From Candidatus Staskawiczbacteria bacterium RIFOXYD1_FULL_32_13 (lineage in GTDB: Bacteria; Patescibacteriota; Minisyncoccia; Minisyncoccales; Staskawiczbacteraceae): DNA of 28,620 nucleotides. The stretch lies in NCBI GenBank assembly GCA_001820485.1, contig MHPU01000008.1:1-28620 (forward strand), in the 5' to 3' direction. Shown piece by piece: positions 6,394-14,860 of this stretch (position 1 is its first letter; the number at the start of each line of letters is the position of its first letter). The notes beneath the pieces were generated by a model. It had not been told where the DNA came from, searched no databases, and worked only from the letters and a program-made list of their open reading frames with translations. The translations under genes were made by a program, and so were the position numbers.

Positions 6394-8870
6394 AAATCTT
6401 TGTTTTTATAAATTTTTTCTTTAATTAATCTATCATATTCTATTTTAATTCTATCAAAAACCAATTTTTCATCAAACTCTTTTTCTACTTTAAGTCTTCC
6501 ATTTTTCCCCAGTCTTTCGGCCTCTTTTGGGTTTTGCAATAAATAAATTATTGATTCGGCTAATTTCTCAGGATTTGCAACTGGTACCAAAATCCCTGTC
6601 TTACCATTGTCTACTGCCTCCCTACAACCTCTTATGTCAGTGGCAATAACTGATTTTTCCATTGCCGAGGCTTCAATTACTGAACGAGGAAAACCCTCTC
6701 TATGAGAAGCTAAAACAAAAATATTCATCAATGGATAAATCTCATAAATATCACTTCTTTCGCCTAAAAATATAACATTTTTTGATATTCCAAATTGTTC
6801 AACAACCCCCTGTTTAAACGCATCCTTTTTTTCAAATTCTTCTGGTCCTACAACCAACAAAATTATATCTGGATGTTTTTCAAGAACTTTCTTAAATGCT
6901 GAGAATAACTCAAGATAGCCTTTTTCTGCTACCAATCTCCCAACTGCTCCGACAATTTTACAACTTTCAGATAAACCAAGTTTCTCTTTCTTTTTGTTTA
7001 AAAACTCTGCAGAAAATCTTTTATTATCAAATACTTCTAAATCAATACCATTTCCTAAATATTTTATTTTATTCTGATCTCCAATTTTCCTTTCTCGCAT
7101 AGTATTGATATCTTCCTTGTTCTGCGAAAATATTAAATCAGAAAAACCATCAGAAAGCCTTTCTATAAAAATATAAAACTGCTTCTTTAAAAAAGAAAAT
7201 TTATTCCCAAAATACAACCCATGAACAGTATTTATTATAATAGGAACTCCGGCCATTTTAGCGGCCATTTGCCCCAGCAAAGCCGGCTTTGGAGTATGAG
7301 TATGAACGATATCAAACTTTTCTTTTTTAAAAAACCAAAACAACTGCCACAAAGCAACTAAATCAGAAAATGGGCTTATTTTTCTTTTTAATTTTATTGT
7401 TTTTACTTTAATACTCTCTCTTTCAATGTCTTTTACCCATTTCCCGCCAGAACATACAACAAAAACATCATAACCCTCTGTAATTAAGAAACTTAGTTGG
7501 GGCATTAGCAAAAATTTTACAGTAATATCAGCAGATACAATATGGCATACTTTTATATTTCGATGATTATTTTCAGTCAGCAAATCTTTTTTCATAAATA
7601 GAAATATCAAGCCTATAGAATAAGCTATAATTATAGAAAAAATAGCTCCTGATAAATTTAAAAAAGGTATTAAATAAATACTAATAAAAACATTAATAAA
7701 AAATATAACTGCTGATAACCCTGTAACAAAATTAGCTCCGGACATTCCTGCTGAATAAAAAATCCAACCATATATACAATAAATTACCATTAAAATAGCT
7801 GCTAATGAGAAAAAAAATGCTAAATAATTATTATACTGATATTGAGAACCATAAAACTGGAATATTAAAAATTGTATTGCTAATAAAAATATAAATCCTC
7901 CAATAATTATAAACGGTAAAATTTTTCTAATTTTAATCAAAATTGATTTTTTATTTTCACGCATTGAAATAGTTGGGAAAAAAACTGTTATAAAAATATT
8001 ATAGAGAAAAACCATTATATTTATTGATGAGAAATAATATGCATTATAAACGCCGACCTCTTCTACTGATAAAAAACTATTTACCATTAACTTACTAAAA
8101 ACTGGCAAGAAAGTGAAAAATGCAACACCAATCATAACATTAAAACCATATTTAAACATTTTCTGCACCAAAGAAAAATCAATACTAAAATCAAAAAAAT
8201 TTCTTAAAAATATAACAATAAAAACTAAAGGCACAATTAAATTAGAAAAACATAAAGAGTAAATTGCACTCTCAAAAGTCAACTTATTTATTGTTAATAA
8301 AAAAGTGATAAAAACAGAAACTAATAAAAATCCATACATTTGTCTATAAAATGCCAGTTTTTTCATTTGTCCCAACCCACGTAAAATATCGGTGTTAAAT
8401 ATATAAAAAGAATAAGAAAAAGCAAAAAATATCGCTAATTGAAAAATATTTGTAGAAATATTAAAAGTTTCATTTAAAAAATACTGCGAAAAAATAATTC
8501 CTCCAAATCCGATAAATATAGTAGATGTAAAAAATAATAAATATGCCAAAGAAATTATTTTTTGCCTACTTTTAAAATCATTTACTTTTGCCAAATAATA
8601 AACTACAGCGTTATTTAATCCTAATGTCATTAAAAAATAAAAAAATAATCCCAATGAATTTACTAAAACATATTTACCATATTCTGCAGGTCCTAAAACT
8701 CTACCAGCTAAAATTTCAAAAACAAAAATAAAAACTCCAGTCACACCATAACCCATAGCTATATAAAAAAAATTATTCAAAAAACCCATAAGATTATAAG
8801 AAGCCTCTTTACCTGAAATCTTTTGGTAAATATTTAAAAAACCTATTTTGACTACACTAAAAAAAATCAT
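6390..8870 (-). CDS. Wzx-type polysaccharide flippase fused to a GT4 glycosyltransferase
   Basis: One uninterrupted 826-residue frame contains two complete proteins. Residues about 30-427 carry about 12-14 hydrophobic segments with the opening GRVLGPAEYGKY, typical of Wzx/RfbX flippases of the MOP superfamily. Residues about 438-815 are a cytoplasmic GT-B glycosyltransferase of family GT4: HIVSADITVKFL at its start, FDIVHTHTPKPALLG (519-533), GAVGRLVAEKGY (641-652), and the nucleotide-sugar motif REGFPRSVIEASAMEKSVI (724-742, E725 and E733). The linker is only about ten polar residues, so the GT sits on the inner face next to the flippase. Known relatives are normally separate genes. The end overlaps the GNAT start as ATGA. 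No frameshift or internal stop is needed to explain the fusion, though a lost stop codon is the obvious origin. Confidence 0.9.
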   Translation of the reverse strand: MIFFSVVKIGFLNIYQKISGKEASYNLMGFLNNFFYIAMGYGVTGVFIFVFEILAGRVLGPAEYGKYVLVNSLGLFFYFLMTLGLNNAVVYYLAKVNDFKSRQKIISLAYLLFFTSTIFIGFGGIIFSQYFLNETFNISTNIFQLAIFFAFSYSFYIFNTDILRGLGQMKKLAFYRQMYGFLLVSVFITFLLTINKLTFESAIYSLCFSNLIVPLVFIVIFLRNFFDFSIDFSLVQKMFKYGFNVMIGVAFFTFLPVFSKLMVNSFLSVEEVGVYNAYYFSSINIMVFLYNIFITVFFPTISMRENKKSILIKIRKILPFIIIGGFIFLLAIQFLIFQFYGSQYQYNNYLAFFFSLAAILMVIYCIYGWIFYSAGMSGANFVTGLSAVIFFINVFISIYLIPFLNLSGAIFSIIIAYSIGLIFLFMKKDLLTENNHRNIKVCHIVSADITVKFLLMPQLSFLITEGYDVFVVCSGGKWVKDIERESIKVKTIKLKRKISPFSDLVALWQLFWFFKKEKFDIVHTHTPKPALLGQMAAKMAGVPIIINTVHGLYFGNKFSFLKKQFYIFIERLSDGFSDLIFSQNKEDINTMRERKIGDQNKIKYLGNGIDLEVFDNKRFSAEFLNKKKEKLGLSESCKIVGAVGRLVAEKGYLELFSAFKKVLEKHPDIILLVVGPEEFEKKDAFKQGVVEQFGISKNVIFLGERSDIYEIYPLMNIFVLASHREGFPRSVIEASAMEKSVIATDIRGCREAVDNGKTGILVPVANPEKLAESIIYLLQNPKEAERLGKNGRLKVEKEFDEKLVFDRIKIEYDRLIKEKIYKNKDL

Positions 8871-8898
8871 AAATTATAACAACAACAAATAATAATTT

Positions 8899-9801
8899 TT
8901 ACAATACTTCTTCTAATATTTTTGTAAACTTCTCTGCTCCATAAGCATCAAGGTGATCGCTATTTACGAAATCTACATCCGTAAATCTTTCATCAAAAAA
9001 ATAATTAAAATATTTTACATTATATTTACTAGACAAAATTTTTATATTTTTTTGCATCTCTAAATATTTTTCTTTATCAATATTATTATAATATGAACTT
9101 GATACAGGAATCGTAACAAATATAGGTTCAATTCCTACAGACCTTGCCAATGTTAAGATTTTTTCTAAATATTCAATATTTTTATCAATATTACTTTTTT
9201 TCATTATAGATTCGTGTAAGGTTATCGCCTCCATATCATTGATCTTTTTGACAATACCCTCTTGGACAGGCACATAGCCCGTCTTATTCATAGTCATTAC
9301 TAAATCAACATCAAACCCCTTTAAAGCATAGGAAATTGCCCTTATTTGTCCATAAAGCATCAAGAAACTATAATTTCTTATATCAAATCTCTTTTTAATA
9401 ATTTCTGGATCTATCCCATACACTCTTTTATAAAAAAACTCCTTCCATGACTCTGGACCTGAAAAATTATATTCAAGAGAAAAATATGAAATTGGAATTA
9501 TTACTTTTTTGAGTTTCTTAAATTTTAACACATATTTTTCGAAAATCTTCATATCATAATAAATAGATTGGCTAGAATTTGCTATATTAAAAGTATTTTT
9601 CGAAAAATATTCAGGGTTTATACCATTTAAAGCGTGAGAAGATCCCAATACAAGAATTTGAATTTTAGAAATATTTTCTTCTAAATAATTTTTCTTTACA
9701 CTGTAACTTGTGGGTATTTGCGATAAATTATACTCAAAGAAAAAAACTACAATTATAATTGGCAGAAAAAAAATACCTAACTTTTTAAAAAATTTATTCA
9801 T
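8899..9801 (-). CDS. Membrane-anchored SGNH-like O-acyl transfer partner of the MBOAT protein
   Basis: The 300-residue protein starts with a basic segment and one hydrophobic helix (about 8-24), then a long extracytoplasmic domain. LGSSHALNG (52-60) fits SGNH block I, with Ser55 in the nucleophile position. Near the C-terminus SDHLDAYGAEKF (281-292) fits block V with His283; the position three before the His, usually Asp, is Asn280, so the triad Asp may be Asp282 or absent. Proteins of this build (DltD, AlgJ/AlgX-like) work with MBOAT proteins to put acyl groups on exported glycans. It starts directly at the stop codon of the MBOAT gene (TAAATG), which supports a functional pair. The exact family was not checked. 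Confidence 0.75.
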   Translation of the reverse strand: MNKFFKKLGIFFLPIIIVVFFFEYNLSQIPTSYSVKKNYLEENISKIQILVLGSSHALNGINPEYFSKNTFNIANSSQSIYYDMKIFEKYVLKFKKLKKVIIPISYFSLEYNFSGPESWKEFFYKRVYGIDPEIIKKRFDIRNYSFLMLYGQIRAISYALKGFDVDLVMTMNKTGYVPVQEGIVKKINDMEAITLHESIMKKSNIDKNIEYLEKILTLARSVGIEPIFVTIPVSSSYYNNIDKEKYLEMQKNIKILSSKYNVKYFNYFFDERFTDVDFVNSDHLDAYGAEKFTKILEEVL

Positions 9802-11283
9802 TTAAAATTGAAAATATATAAATTTCATTTCAGATACAACTCCCAGAAAAATTATTCCAAAAATAATAGCATAATAAAAACCCCACCTGACAAAAATTGG
9901 CTCCTTAGAAAGCAATGCCCTTACATCATTGTTTTTCTGCAAAAAATATATAATACCTAAAAATATAAACGAGCAAAATAATATTAGTAACTCATATGCA
10001 GGATGTTCAAAAATAATGGTTTTTGTGAAATTAAAATTGCTCAAATTGCTATAAATACTTAACACCTGAAGAGGCATCCCTGAAAATAAATTACCGATAA
10101 TATAAAAAGCGTCTTTTAAATTATTTGCTCTAAAAAAAATCCAAGAAAAACAAACTAAAGAAAATGTTAAAAATATCTGTAAATATTTATTAGTTTTAGG
10201 CAATTTTGTTATCCCAATAAATTCTACCACTTTTCTCCTGAATTTTTTTGTAATCTCGCCAAAAATATAATAAAAACCATGTAAAGTTCCCCAAATTATA
10301 AAACCCCAACTAGCTCCGTGCCACAATCCACTAATAAAAAAAGTAAAAAGTAGATTAAAATACCATCTAGATTTTTTAATTCGCTTTCCACCAAGAGGAA
10401 AATAAATATAGTCCCTAAACCATGAAGATAAAGAAATATGCCATCTTCTCCAAAAATCAGCTATAGATCTTGAAAAATAAGGATTTCTAAAGTTGTCTTT
10501 TAATTTAAAGCCCATTACATAAGCCGATCCTATTGCAATATCAGAATATCCTGAAAAATCAAAATAAATCTGAAATGCAAAAAATAATACGCCAATAATT
10601 AACTCCAAACCTTTATATTCCATAACATTACTAAATACCAAACTTGTAAACATCGCCAACCTATCTGCTAAAACAATTTTTTTAAATAATCCCAAAGCCA
10701 TCAACTTTAACCCTCCAGTTACATTATTATACTCAAAATTGTGCTTTTCATAAAATTGACCCAATAAATTCTGTGGTCTTTCAATGGGACCTGCAACTAA
10801 CTGTGGAAAGAACATAACATACAAAGAGTAAATTCCAAGATTTTTTTCGGCTTTATACTTTCCTTTATAAACTTCAATAACATAGCTTAAACTTTGAAAG
10901 GTATGAAAAGACAAACCAATAGGTAAAACTAAATTCAACATTTTTATAGGATAATTCCAATCCAAGAAATTAGCTATTGCCAATATATTTGCATTAAAAA
11001 AATCAAAGTATTTAAAACCAAAAAGTACAAAACAAGAAGATAAAATGCTGATGACCAAAAAAAGTTTTTTTTCCTTACCGCAAGATTTCTCTATTTTTAT
11101 TGCTAAAAAATAATCAACTACAATTAAAAATGCTAAAATTATAATATAAGCAGGAATAAAAGCCATGTAAAAAAAACAGCTAGCAAGCAACAGTATAACC
11201 CATCTATATTTATGCGGACTTAAAAAATATAAAGAAACTGTTATTGGAAAAAAAATAAAAAATTCAACAGAATTAAAAATCAT
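9802..11283 (-). CDS. MBOAT-family O-acyltransferase (AlgI/DltB/PatA type)
   Basis: The 493-residue polytopic membrane protein shows the MBOAT signatures: FFPQLVAGPIERP (158-170), YFDFSGYSDIAIG (240-252), DFWRRWHISLSSWFRDYIYFPLGG (around 276-299, His282), and the invariant histidine in SGLWHGASW (His322). By family it takes an acyl group, usually acetyl, from a cytoplasmic donor and passes it across the membrane to be placed on a polysaccharide. Its start overlaps the epimerase stop as ATGA, and the next gene is the SGNH partner, giving the AlgI-AlgJ/PatA-PatB arrangement. This predicts an O-acylated surface glycan. Alginate itself is unlikely because no mannuronate genes are present. Confidence 0.93.
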   Translation of the reverse strand: MIFNSVEFFIFFPITVSLYFLSPHKYRWVILLLASCFFYMAFIPAYIIILAFLIVVDYFLAIKIEKSCGKEKKLFLVISILSSCFVLFGFKYFDFFNANILAIANFLDWNYPIKMLNLVLPIGLSFHTFQSLSYVIEVYKGKYKAEKNLGIYSLYVMFFPQLVAGPIERPQNLLGQFYEKHNFEYNNVTGGLKLMALGLFKKIVLADRLAMFTSLVFSNVMEYKGLELIIGVLFFAFQIYFDFSGYSDIAIGSAYVMGFKLKDNFRNPYFSRSIADFWRRWHISLSSWFRDYIYFPLGGKRIKKSRWYFNLLFTFFISGLWHGASWGFIIWGTLHGFYYIFGEITKKFRRKVVEFIGITKLPKTNKYLQIFLTFSLVCFSWIFFRANNLKDAFYIIGNLFSGMPLQVLSIYSNLSNFNFTKTIIFEHPAYELLILFCSFIFLGIIYFLQKNNDVRALLSKEPIFVRWGFYYAIIFGIIFLGVVSEMKFIYFQF

Positions 11284-12236
11284 TTCGTGTTTATTTTAAA
11301 GCTTTTATAATATTCAAAAGACTTCTCCAAACCTTGTTTAAATTGAGTTCTAGGCTCATATCCTAAAATTTCTTTAGCTTTAGAAATATCAGCTAAAGAG
11401 TGCAAAACATCACCCTGTCTTCCTTGTCTATATTCTGGCACAAAATTTTTCCTCGTTATCCCACACAACAAAGTAACTAATTGATTTAATGAGTTTTCTT
11501 GATTACAGGCAATATTAAAAACCTGTCCATTAGCTTTTTCTTTAGAATTAACTGCCAATAAATTTGCATCTACAACATTTTCTACAAATGTGAAATCACG
11601 ACTTTGCTCTCCAGTTCCAAAAATTACAGGAGTTTCATCTTTTAAAAAATTATTTATAAATTTTGGAATTACAGCCGAATATTGAGAGTTGGGATTTTGT
11701 TTTGGCCCAAAAACATTAAAATATCTTAAACAAACAGTTGGTAAACCATAAATTTGCCAAAAAATTTGAGCATATCTTTCGCCAACATATTTTGTTAAAG
11801 CATAAGGTGAAATAGGCCTTACCGGAAAATCTTCTCTTTTGGGTAATTCGGGATTATCTCCATAAATGGATGAAGAAGATGCATAAATAAATTTTTTTAT
11901 ATTCTCATCTCTACTAGCAACCAACATATTTAGAGTTCCATTTACATTTGCATCATTTGAGGTTAAAGGATCTTCAACTGATCTTTGTACTGAAGGCACA
12001 GCAGCTTCGTGTAACACAAAATCAATATTTTTTATGATCCTTTTGCAAAAATCTATATTAGTTATATCGCCCTCAATAAAATCAAAATTTTTATTATCCA
12101 AAAATTCTGTAATATTTTCTTTTCTACCAGTTGCAAAATTATCAACAGCGCGAACAAGCTCGCCATTGTCTAAAAGTTTTTTAACTATGTTTGAACCTAT
12201 AAATCCAGCTCCTCCCGTAATTAAATATTTTATCAT
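11280..12236 (-). CDS. NAD-dependent UDP-hexose/HexNAc 4-epimerase-like enzyme
   Basis: This 318-residue extended short-chain dehydrogenase has GGAGFIG (8-14) for NAD binding, YASSSSIYGD (118-127) with the catalytic Ser, and Y145-x3-K149 in SPYALTKY. The segment HEAAVPSVQRSVEDPLTSND and the later YFNVFGPKQNPNSQYSAVIP resemble WbpP/Gne-type UDP-GlcNAc C4 epimerases more than classical GalE. It likely provides UDP-GalNAc or UDP-Gal for the glycan. The first 56 bases overlap the end of the upstream membrane-protein gene. The overlap is real, because the N-terminal MIKYLITGGAGFIG is needed for the nucleotide-binding fold. Substrate choice among epimerases cannot be settled from motifs alone. Confidence 0.85.
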   Translation of the reverse strand: MIKYLITGGAGFIGSNIVKKLLDNGELVRAVDNFATGRKENITEFLDNKNFDFIEGDITNIDFCKRIIKNIDFVLHEAAVPSVQRSVEDPLTSNDANVNGTLNMLVASRDENIKKFIYASSSSIYGDNPELPKREDFPVRPISPYALTKYVGERYAQIFWQIYGLPTVCLRYFNVFGPKQNPNSQYSAVIPKFINNFLKDETPVIFGTGEQSRDFTFVENVVDANLLAVNSKEKANGQVFNIACNQENSLNQLVTLLCGITRKNFVPEYRQGRQGDVLHSLADISKAKEILGYEPRTQFKQGLEKSFEYYKSFKINTK

Positions 12237-13695
12237 AAATTTTATCTAAATTAATAAATAATGCCATAATACATAAAAACGAAATAAAAATTGGCATTCT
12301 AATTCTTAAAATAATACCAAAATTATTTATAAAAAGCGAAAGAGCTCCCAACCCTATTAATGCAAAGAATAATAGCGGAGCTATGATTTTATTTTCTCTT
12401 ATGATTTTATTAAATCCATATGTTTTAATAATTTTTATGAATTTATATATAAATACAATAATTAATAAATACCACGGAATATTTTCAATTAAAGCAAAAA
12501 GTTGTCTTTTTTGAGTTATCTGCCAAGGAAATGGACCTAAAAAACTGTAAATAAATGATCTAATATAATTTAATGAAAAACTAAATACTCCGTTATCAAA
12601 ACCAGTTTTGACAACAAAACTTGAGCCCTGTCCACCAACATTGCCAAGATTTTGATCAAGAGAAGGCTGATCAGTTTCTAAATTATTTGACGATTTATCT
12701 AAATTTGACGATTTATCTAAAACTGGATAATCTAAACAAACATTAGTATTATAAGTTTTTGAATCAGAACAAACAATATCTGTATTTTTTTTATTGTATA
12801 TTGCTTCTCGAAAGTATATTATCTTTTGCGGTCTTAAATATTCAACAAGACTAGATGACCCATAGTAACCATTTCCAACTATCATAGGAGAAAATCCTAA
12901 AATTACAACCATCACTAACCCATACTTTAATCTTGCTTCTATTTTAAAGTTAGATGCTAAAAACCAAGAAGCAATAAAAGCTAGAATCATCGCATATCCA
13001 ATATAAAACCTAAAATGCGTTAATATAGTTACAAAAACAAAAAATAATAAAAATTTTGATAATTTGTATTGCTTTATTATTTTTACCGAAATTAAAAGTG
13101 TAATCAGTACTAATGGCATAAATACAGTGTCTTTCAAAAGTAAACTACCAAAATAAATATAACTTGGATAAAATGCCAGAATAATACAAATTAAAAAAGA
13201 TGTCTTTTTTGTTCCACCGAGTTCTAAAATTAATAGATATAAAAAAATAGAAGAAATACCAGATAGCCAAACAATAAATAATTGGCCCACAATCATTTGA
13301 GGAATTGTAAAAATATAAATAATTCCTATTAATACAGGGAAATAATGCGATGAATATAATCCTTGCATAGAAAAGTCAAAACTGCTAAATCTTCTAGAAA
13401 TTTCAATTGCAGTTTCATTGTACATCTCAAAATCAGCTCCTCCGCCAAAAGGCCGAAAACCTGTAAAATATATCAATAAAACCATACTTAAGTGTATTGC
13501 AAAAATAATCCAAAAAGCGATATAAATTTTTGTATCTTTAATTCCAAAAAAATGAAGGACAGCGAATGTTGCAATTGTGATAATAAATAAAAATAAAAAA
13601 CCTATTGACAGTGCTTTGTCAAAAAATAAAGCAACAAAAGCCAAAATCAAGACAACAATCAAAGGGTAAAATAATAATTTATTTATTAATATCAT
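12181..13695 (-). CDS. Polytopic membrane protein, probable GT-C glycosyltransferase or polysaccharide polymerase
   Basis: The 504-residue protein has about ten or more hydrophobic segments. The first external loop holds GGGADFEMYNETA (about 85-97), an acidic D-x-E motif after the second or third helix, which fits GT-C glycosyltransferases (GT39-like) acting on polyprenyl-linked sugars outside the membrane. A large extracytoplasmic loop (about 290-375) contains two Cys residues and an exact six-residue duplication, LDKSSN-LDKSSN. It starts with an ATGA overlap on the GT4 gene and ends 56 bases inside the epimerase gene. No other gene in the window looks like a Wzy polymerase, so it is also the best candidate for that job. 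I cannot decide between the two. Confidence 0.6.
   Translation of the reverse strand: MILINKLLFYPLIVVLILAFVALFFDKALSIGFLFLFIITIATFAVLHFFGIKDTKIYIAFWIIFAIHLSMVLLIYFTGFRPFGGGADFEMYNETAIEISRRFSSFDFSMQGLYSSHYFPVLIGIIYIFTIPQMIVGQLFIVWLSGISSIFLYLLILELGGTKKTSFLICIILAFYPSYIYFGSLLLKDTVFMPLVLITLLISVKIIKQYKLSKFLLFFVFVTILTHFRFYIGYAMILAFIASWFLASNFKIEARLKYGLVMVVILGFSPMIVGNGYYGSSSLVEYLRPQKIIYFREAIYNKKNTDIVCSDSKTYNTNVCLDYPVLDKSSNLDKSSNNLETDQPSLDQNLGNVGGQGSSFVVKTGFDNGVFSFSLNYIRSFIYSFLGPFPWQITQKRQLFALIENIPWYLLIIVFIYKFIKIIKTYGFNKIIRENKIIAPLLFFALIGLGALSLFINNFGIILRIRMPIFISFLCIMALFINLDKIYDKIFNYGRSWIYRFKHS
12686..12721. repeat. Exact 18-bp tandem duplication in coding sequence
   Basis: TTTGACGATTTATCTAAA occurs twice head to tail (12686-12703 and 12704-12721, plus strand). 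It is in frame in the membrane glycosyltransferase gene and doubles the peptide LDKSSN in the predicted outer loop. Because the copies are identical, it looks recent or kept by slippage, and could vary between strains. Confidence 0.9.
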
Positions 13696-14783
13696 CTTAA
13701 TTGCTCATTAAATACTTTTTCGTAATTTTTTATGCTATTTTCAGCTGAAAAATATTTCACTCTCTCTTGTCCGCCCAAAGCAAGCCTTAAAGCAAAATCT
13801 TGATTTTTTAAAATTTTTAATATAGCTTCTGCCAATTCTACAGAATTTCTAGGCTCTACCAATAATCCACTAACCCCATCCTGAATTATTTCACCAGGTC
13901 CAGATCTACAATTTGTTGCAACTACAGGGACACCACAAGCCATTGCTTCGACAATAACATTGCCAAAACCCTCTCTTATAGAGGAATTTACAAAAACAGA
14001 AGAATTTGCCATATAATTATAAGGGTTTTCCTTGAAACCTAAAAAATGTACATTATCTGAAATCTCCAATTTTTTTACTAAATTTTTTAAATTTTCCTCC
14101 TCTGAACCCTCACCCAAAATAACAAGACTTGCCTGCATTTTTCTAAAAACTATCTTAAACGCCATTAATAAAGTTGGATAATCTTTTGCTTTTACTAACC
14201 TACCTACCGCGACAATAACGGGTTTCTGATTAAAAATACTGTTAGTTAAATATTTTTGTGAAAGTGTATTTATTTTTTTAATATCTATTGGGTTATAAAT
14301 TGTTCTTATCTTATGACCAAATTTATATATATTTTTTAGTTCATCTGCAATGCCAATAGAAACTGTGATTATGAGATCTGCTTTTTTATATAAAAAATAG
14401 ATTACCCATGTCAGAAAAAAATAAATAGAAAATTGGCTCAAACTTGTATGTTCAATTATAATAATTTTTGAACGCGAGCCAGAAATTATTTTAGCCAATA
14501 TACTTATAATGTTAAACCTTAAAAGATTAGAAACAAATAAATCTGGCTTTTCTTTTTTAAAAAAATTAATAAGTCTTATAAACACTAAAAACGAACTCAA
14601 GCTCCCCAACTCACTAATTGTTATATCTGACGGCAAATTATTTAAAAAATCACCCTGTTTCTTACACAGCAAAAGCCGTATTTTGTATTTTTTTCTATCA
14701 ATACCAGAAAGTATATTTACTGCGTTCTTCTCAGCTCCCCCTATCTCTAATGTTGGAATAAAAAAAATTAAACTTTTTTTCAT
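13692..14783 (-). CDS. GT4 family glycosyltransferase
   Basis: The 363-residue GT-B enzyme begins with the donor-site loop TLEIGGAEKN (11-20). Its C-terminal half has VAVGRLVKAKDYPTLL, LGFKENPYNYMANSSVFV, and the nucleotide-sugar motif REGFGNVIVEAMACGVPVV (270-288), with the E-x7-E pair. By family it is a retaining transferase acting at the cytoplasmic membrane face on a lipid-linked glycan. Sugar and linkage cannot be predicted. It is the first minus-strand gene left of the plus-strand GT10 gene and overlaps the next gene as ATGA. I see no convincing minus-strand promoter in the 77-base gap before it, so it may depend on transcription reading through the GT10 gene in antisense. Confidence 0.92.
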   Translation of the reverse strand: MKKSLIFFIPTLEIGGAEKNAVNILSGIDRKKYKIRLLLCKKQGDFLNNLPSDITISELGSLSSFLVFIRLINFFKKEKPDLFVSNLLRFNIISILAKIISGSRSKIIIIEHTSLSQFSIYFFLTWVIYFLYKKADLIITVSIGIADELKNIYKFGHKIRTIYNPIDIKKINTLSQKYLTNSIFNQKPVIVAVGRLVKAKDYPTLLMAFKIVFRKMQASLVILGEGSEEENLKNLVKKLEISDNVHFLGFKENPYNYMANSSVFVNSSIREGFGNVIVEAMACGVPVVATNCRSGPGEIIQDGVSGLLVEPRNSVELAEAILKILKNQDFALRLALGGQERVKYFSAENSIKNYEKVFNEQLR

Positions 14784-14825
14784 TAACTAGTGAATTTGCT
14801 ATTAATAGTTATGTTTACCATAAAA

Positions 14826-14854
14826 TTGACTAAATAGCAAAAAAAATATAAAAT
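14826..14854 (+). promoter_or_regulatory. Promoter of the GT10 gene, predicted leaderless
   Basis: TTGACT (14826-14831), a 17-base spacer and TAAAAT (14849-14854) form a near-consensus sigma70-type promoter. TATAAA at 14847-14852 is an overlapping alternative with a 15-base spacer. The expected start point falls at about 14860-14861, on the ATG, so the mRNA would have no 5' leader. No Shine-Dalgarno sequence precedes the ATG. Confidence 0.55.
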
Positions 14855-14860
14855 CAAAAT

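Noticed and set aside
14784..14860. Minus-strand promoter for the GT4 gene at 13692-14783.
   Set aside because: Only weak -10-like words (TATTAA) are present, and no -35 box is found at proper spacing.
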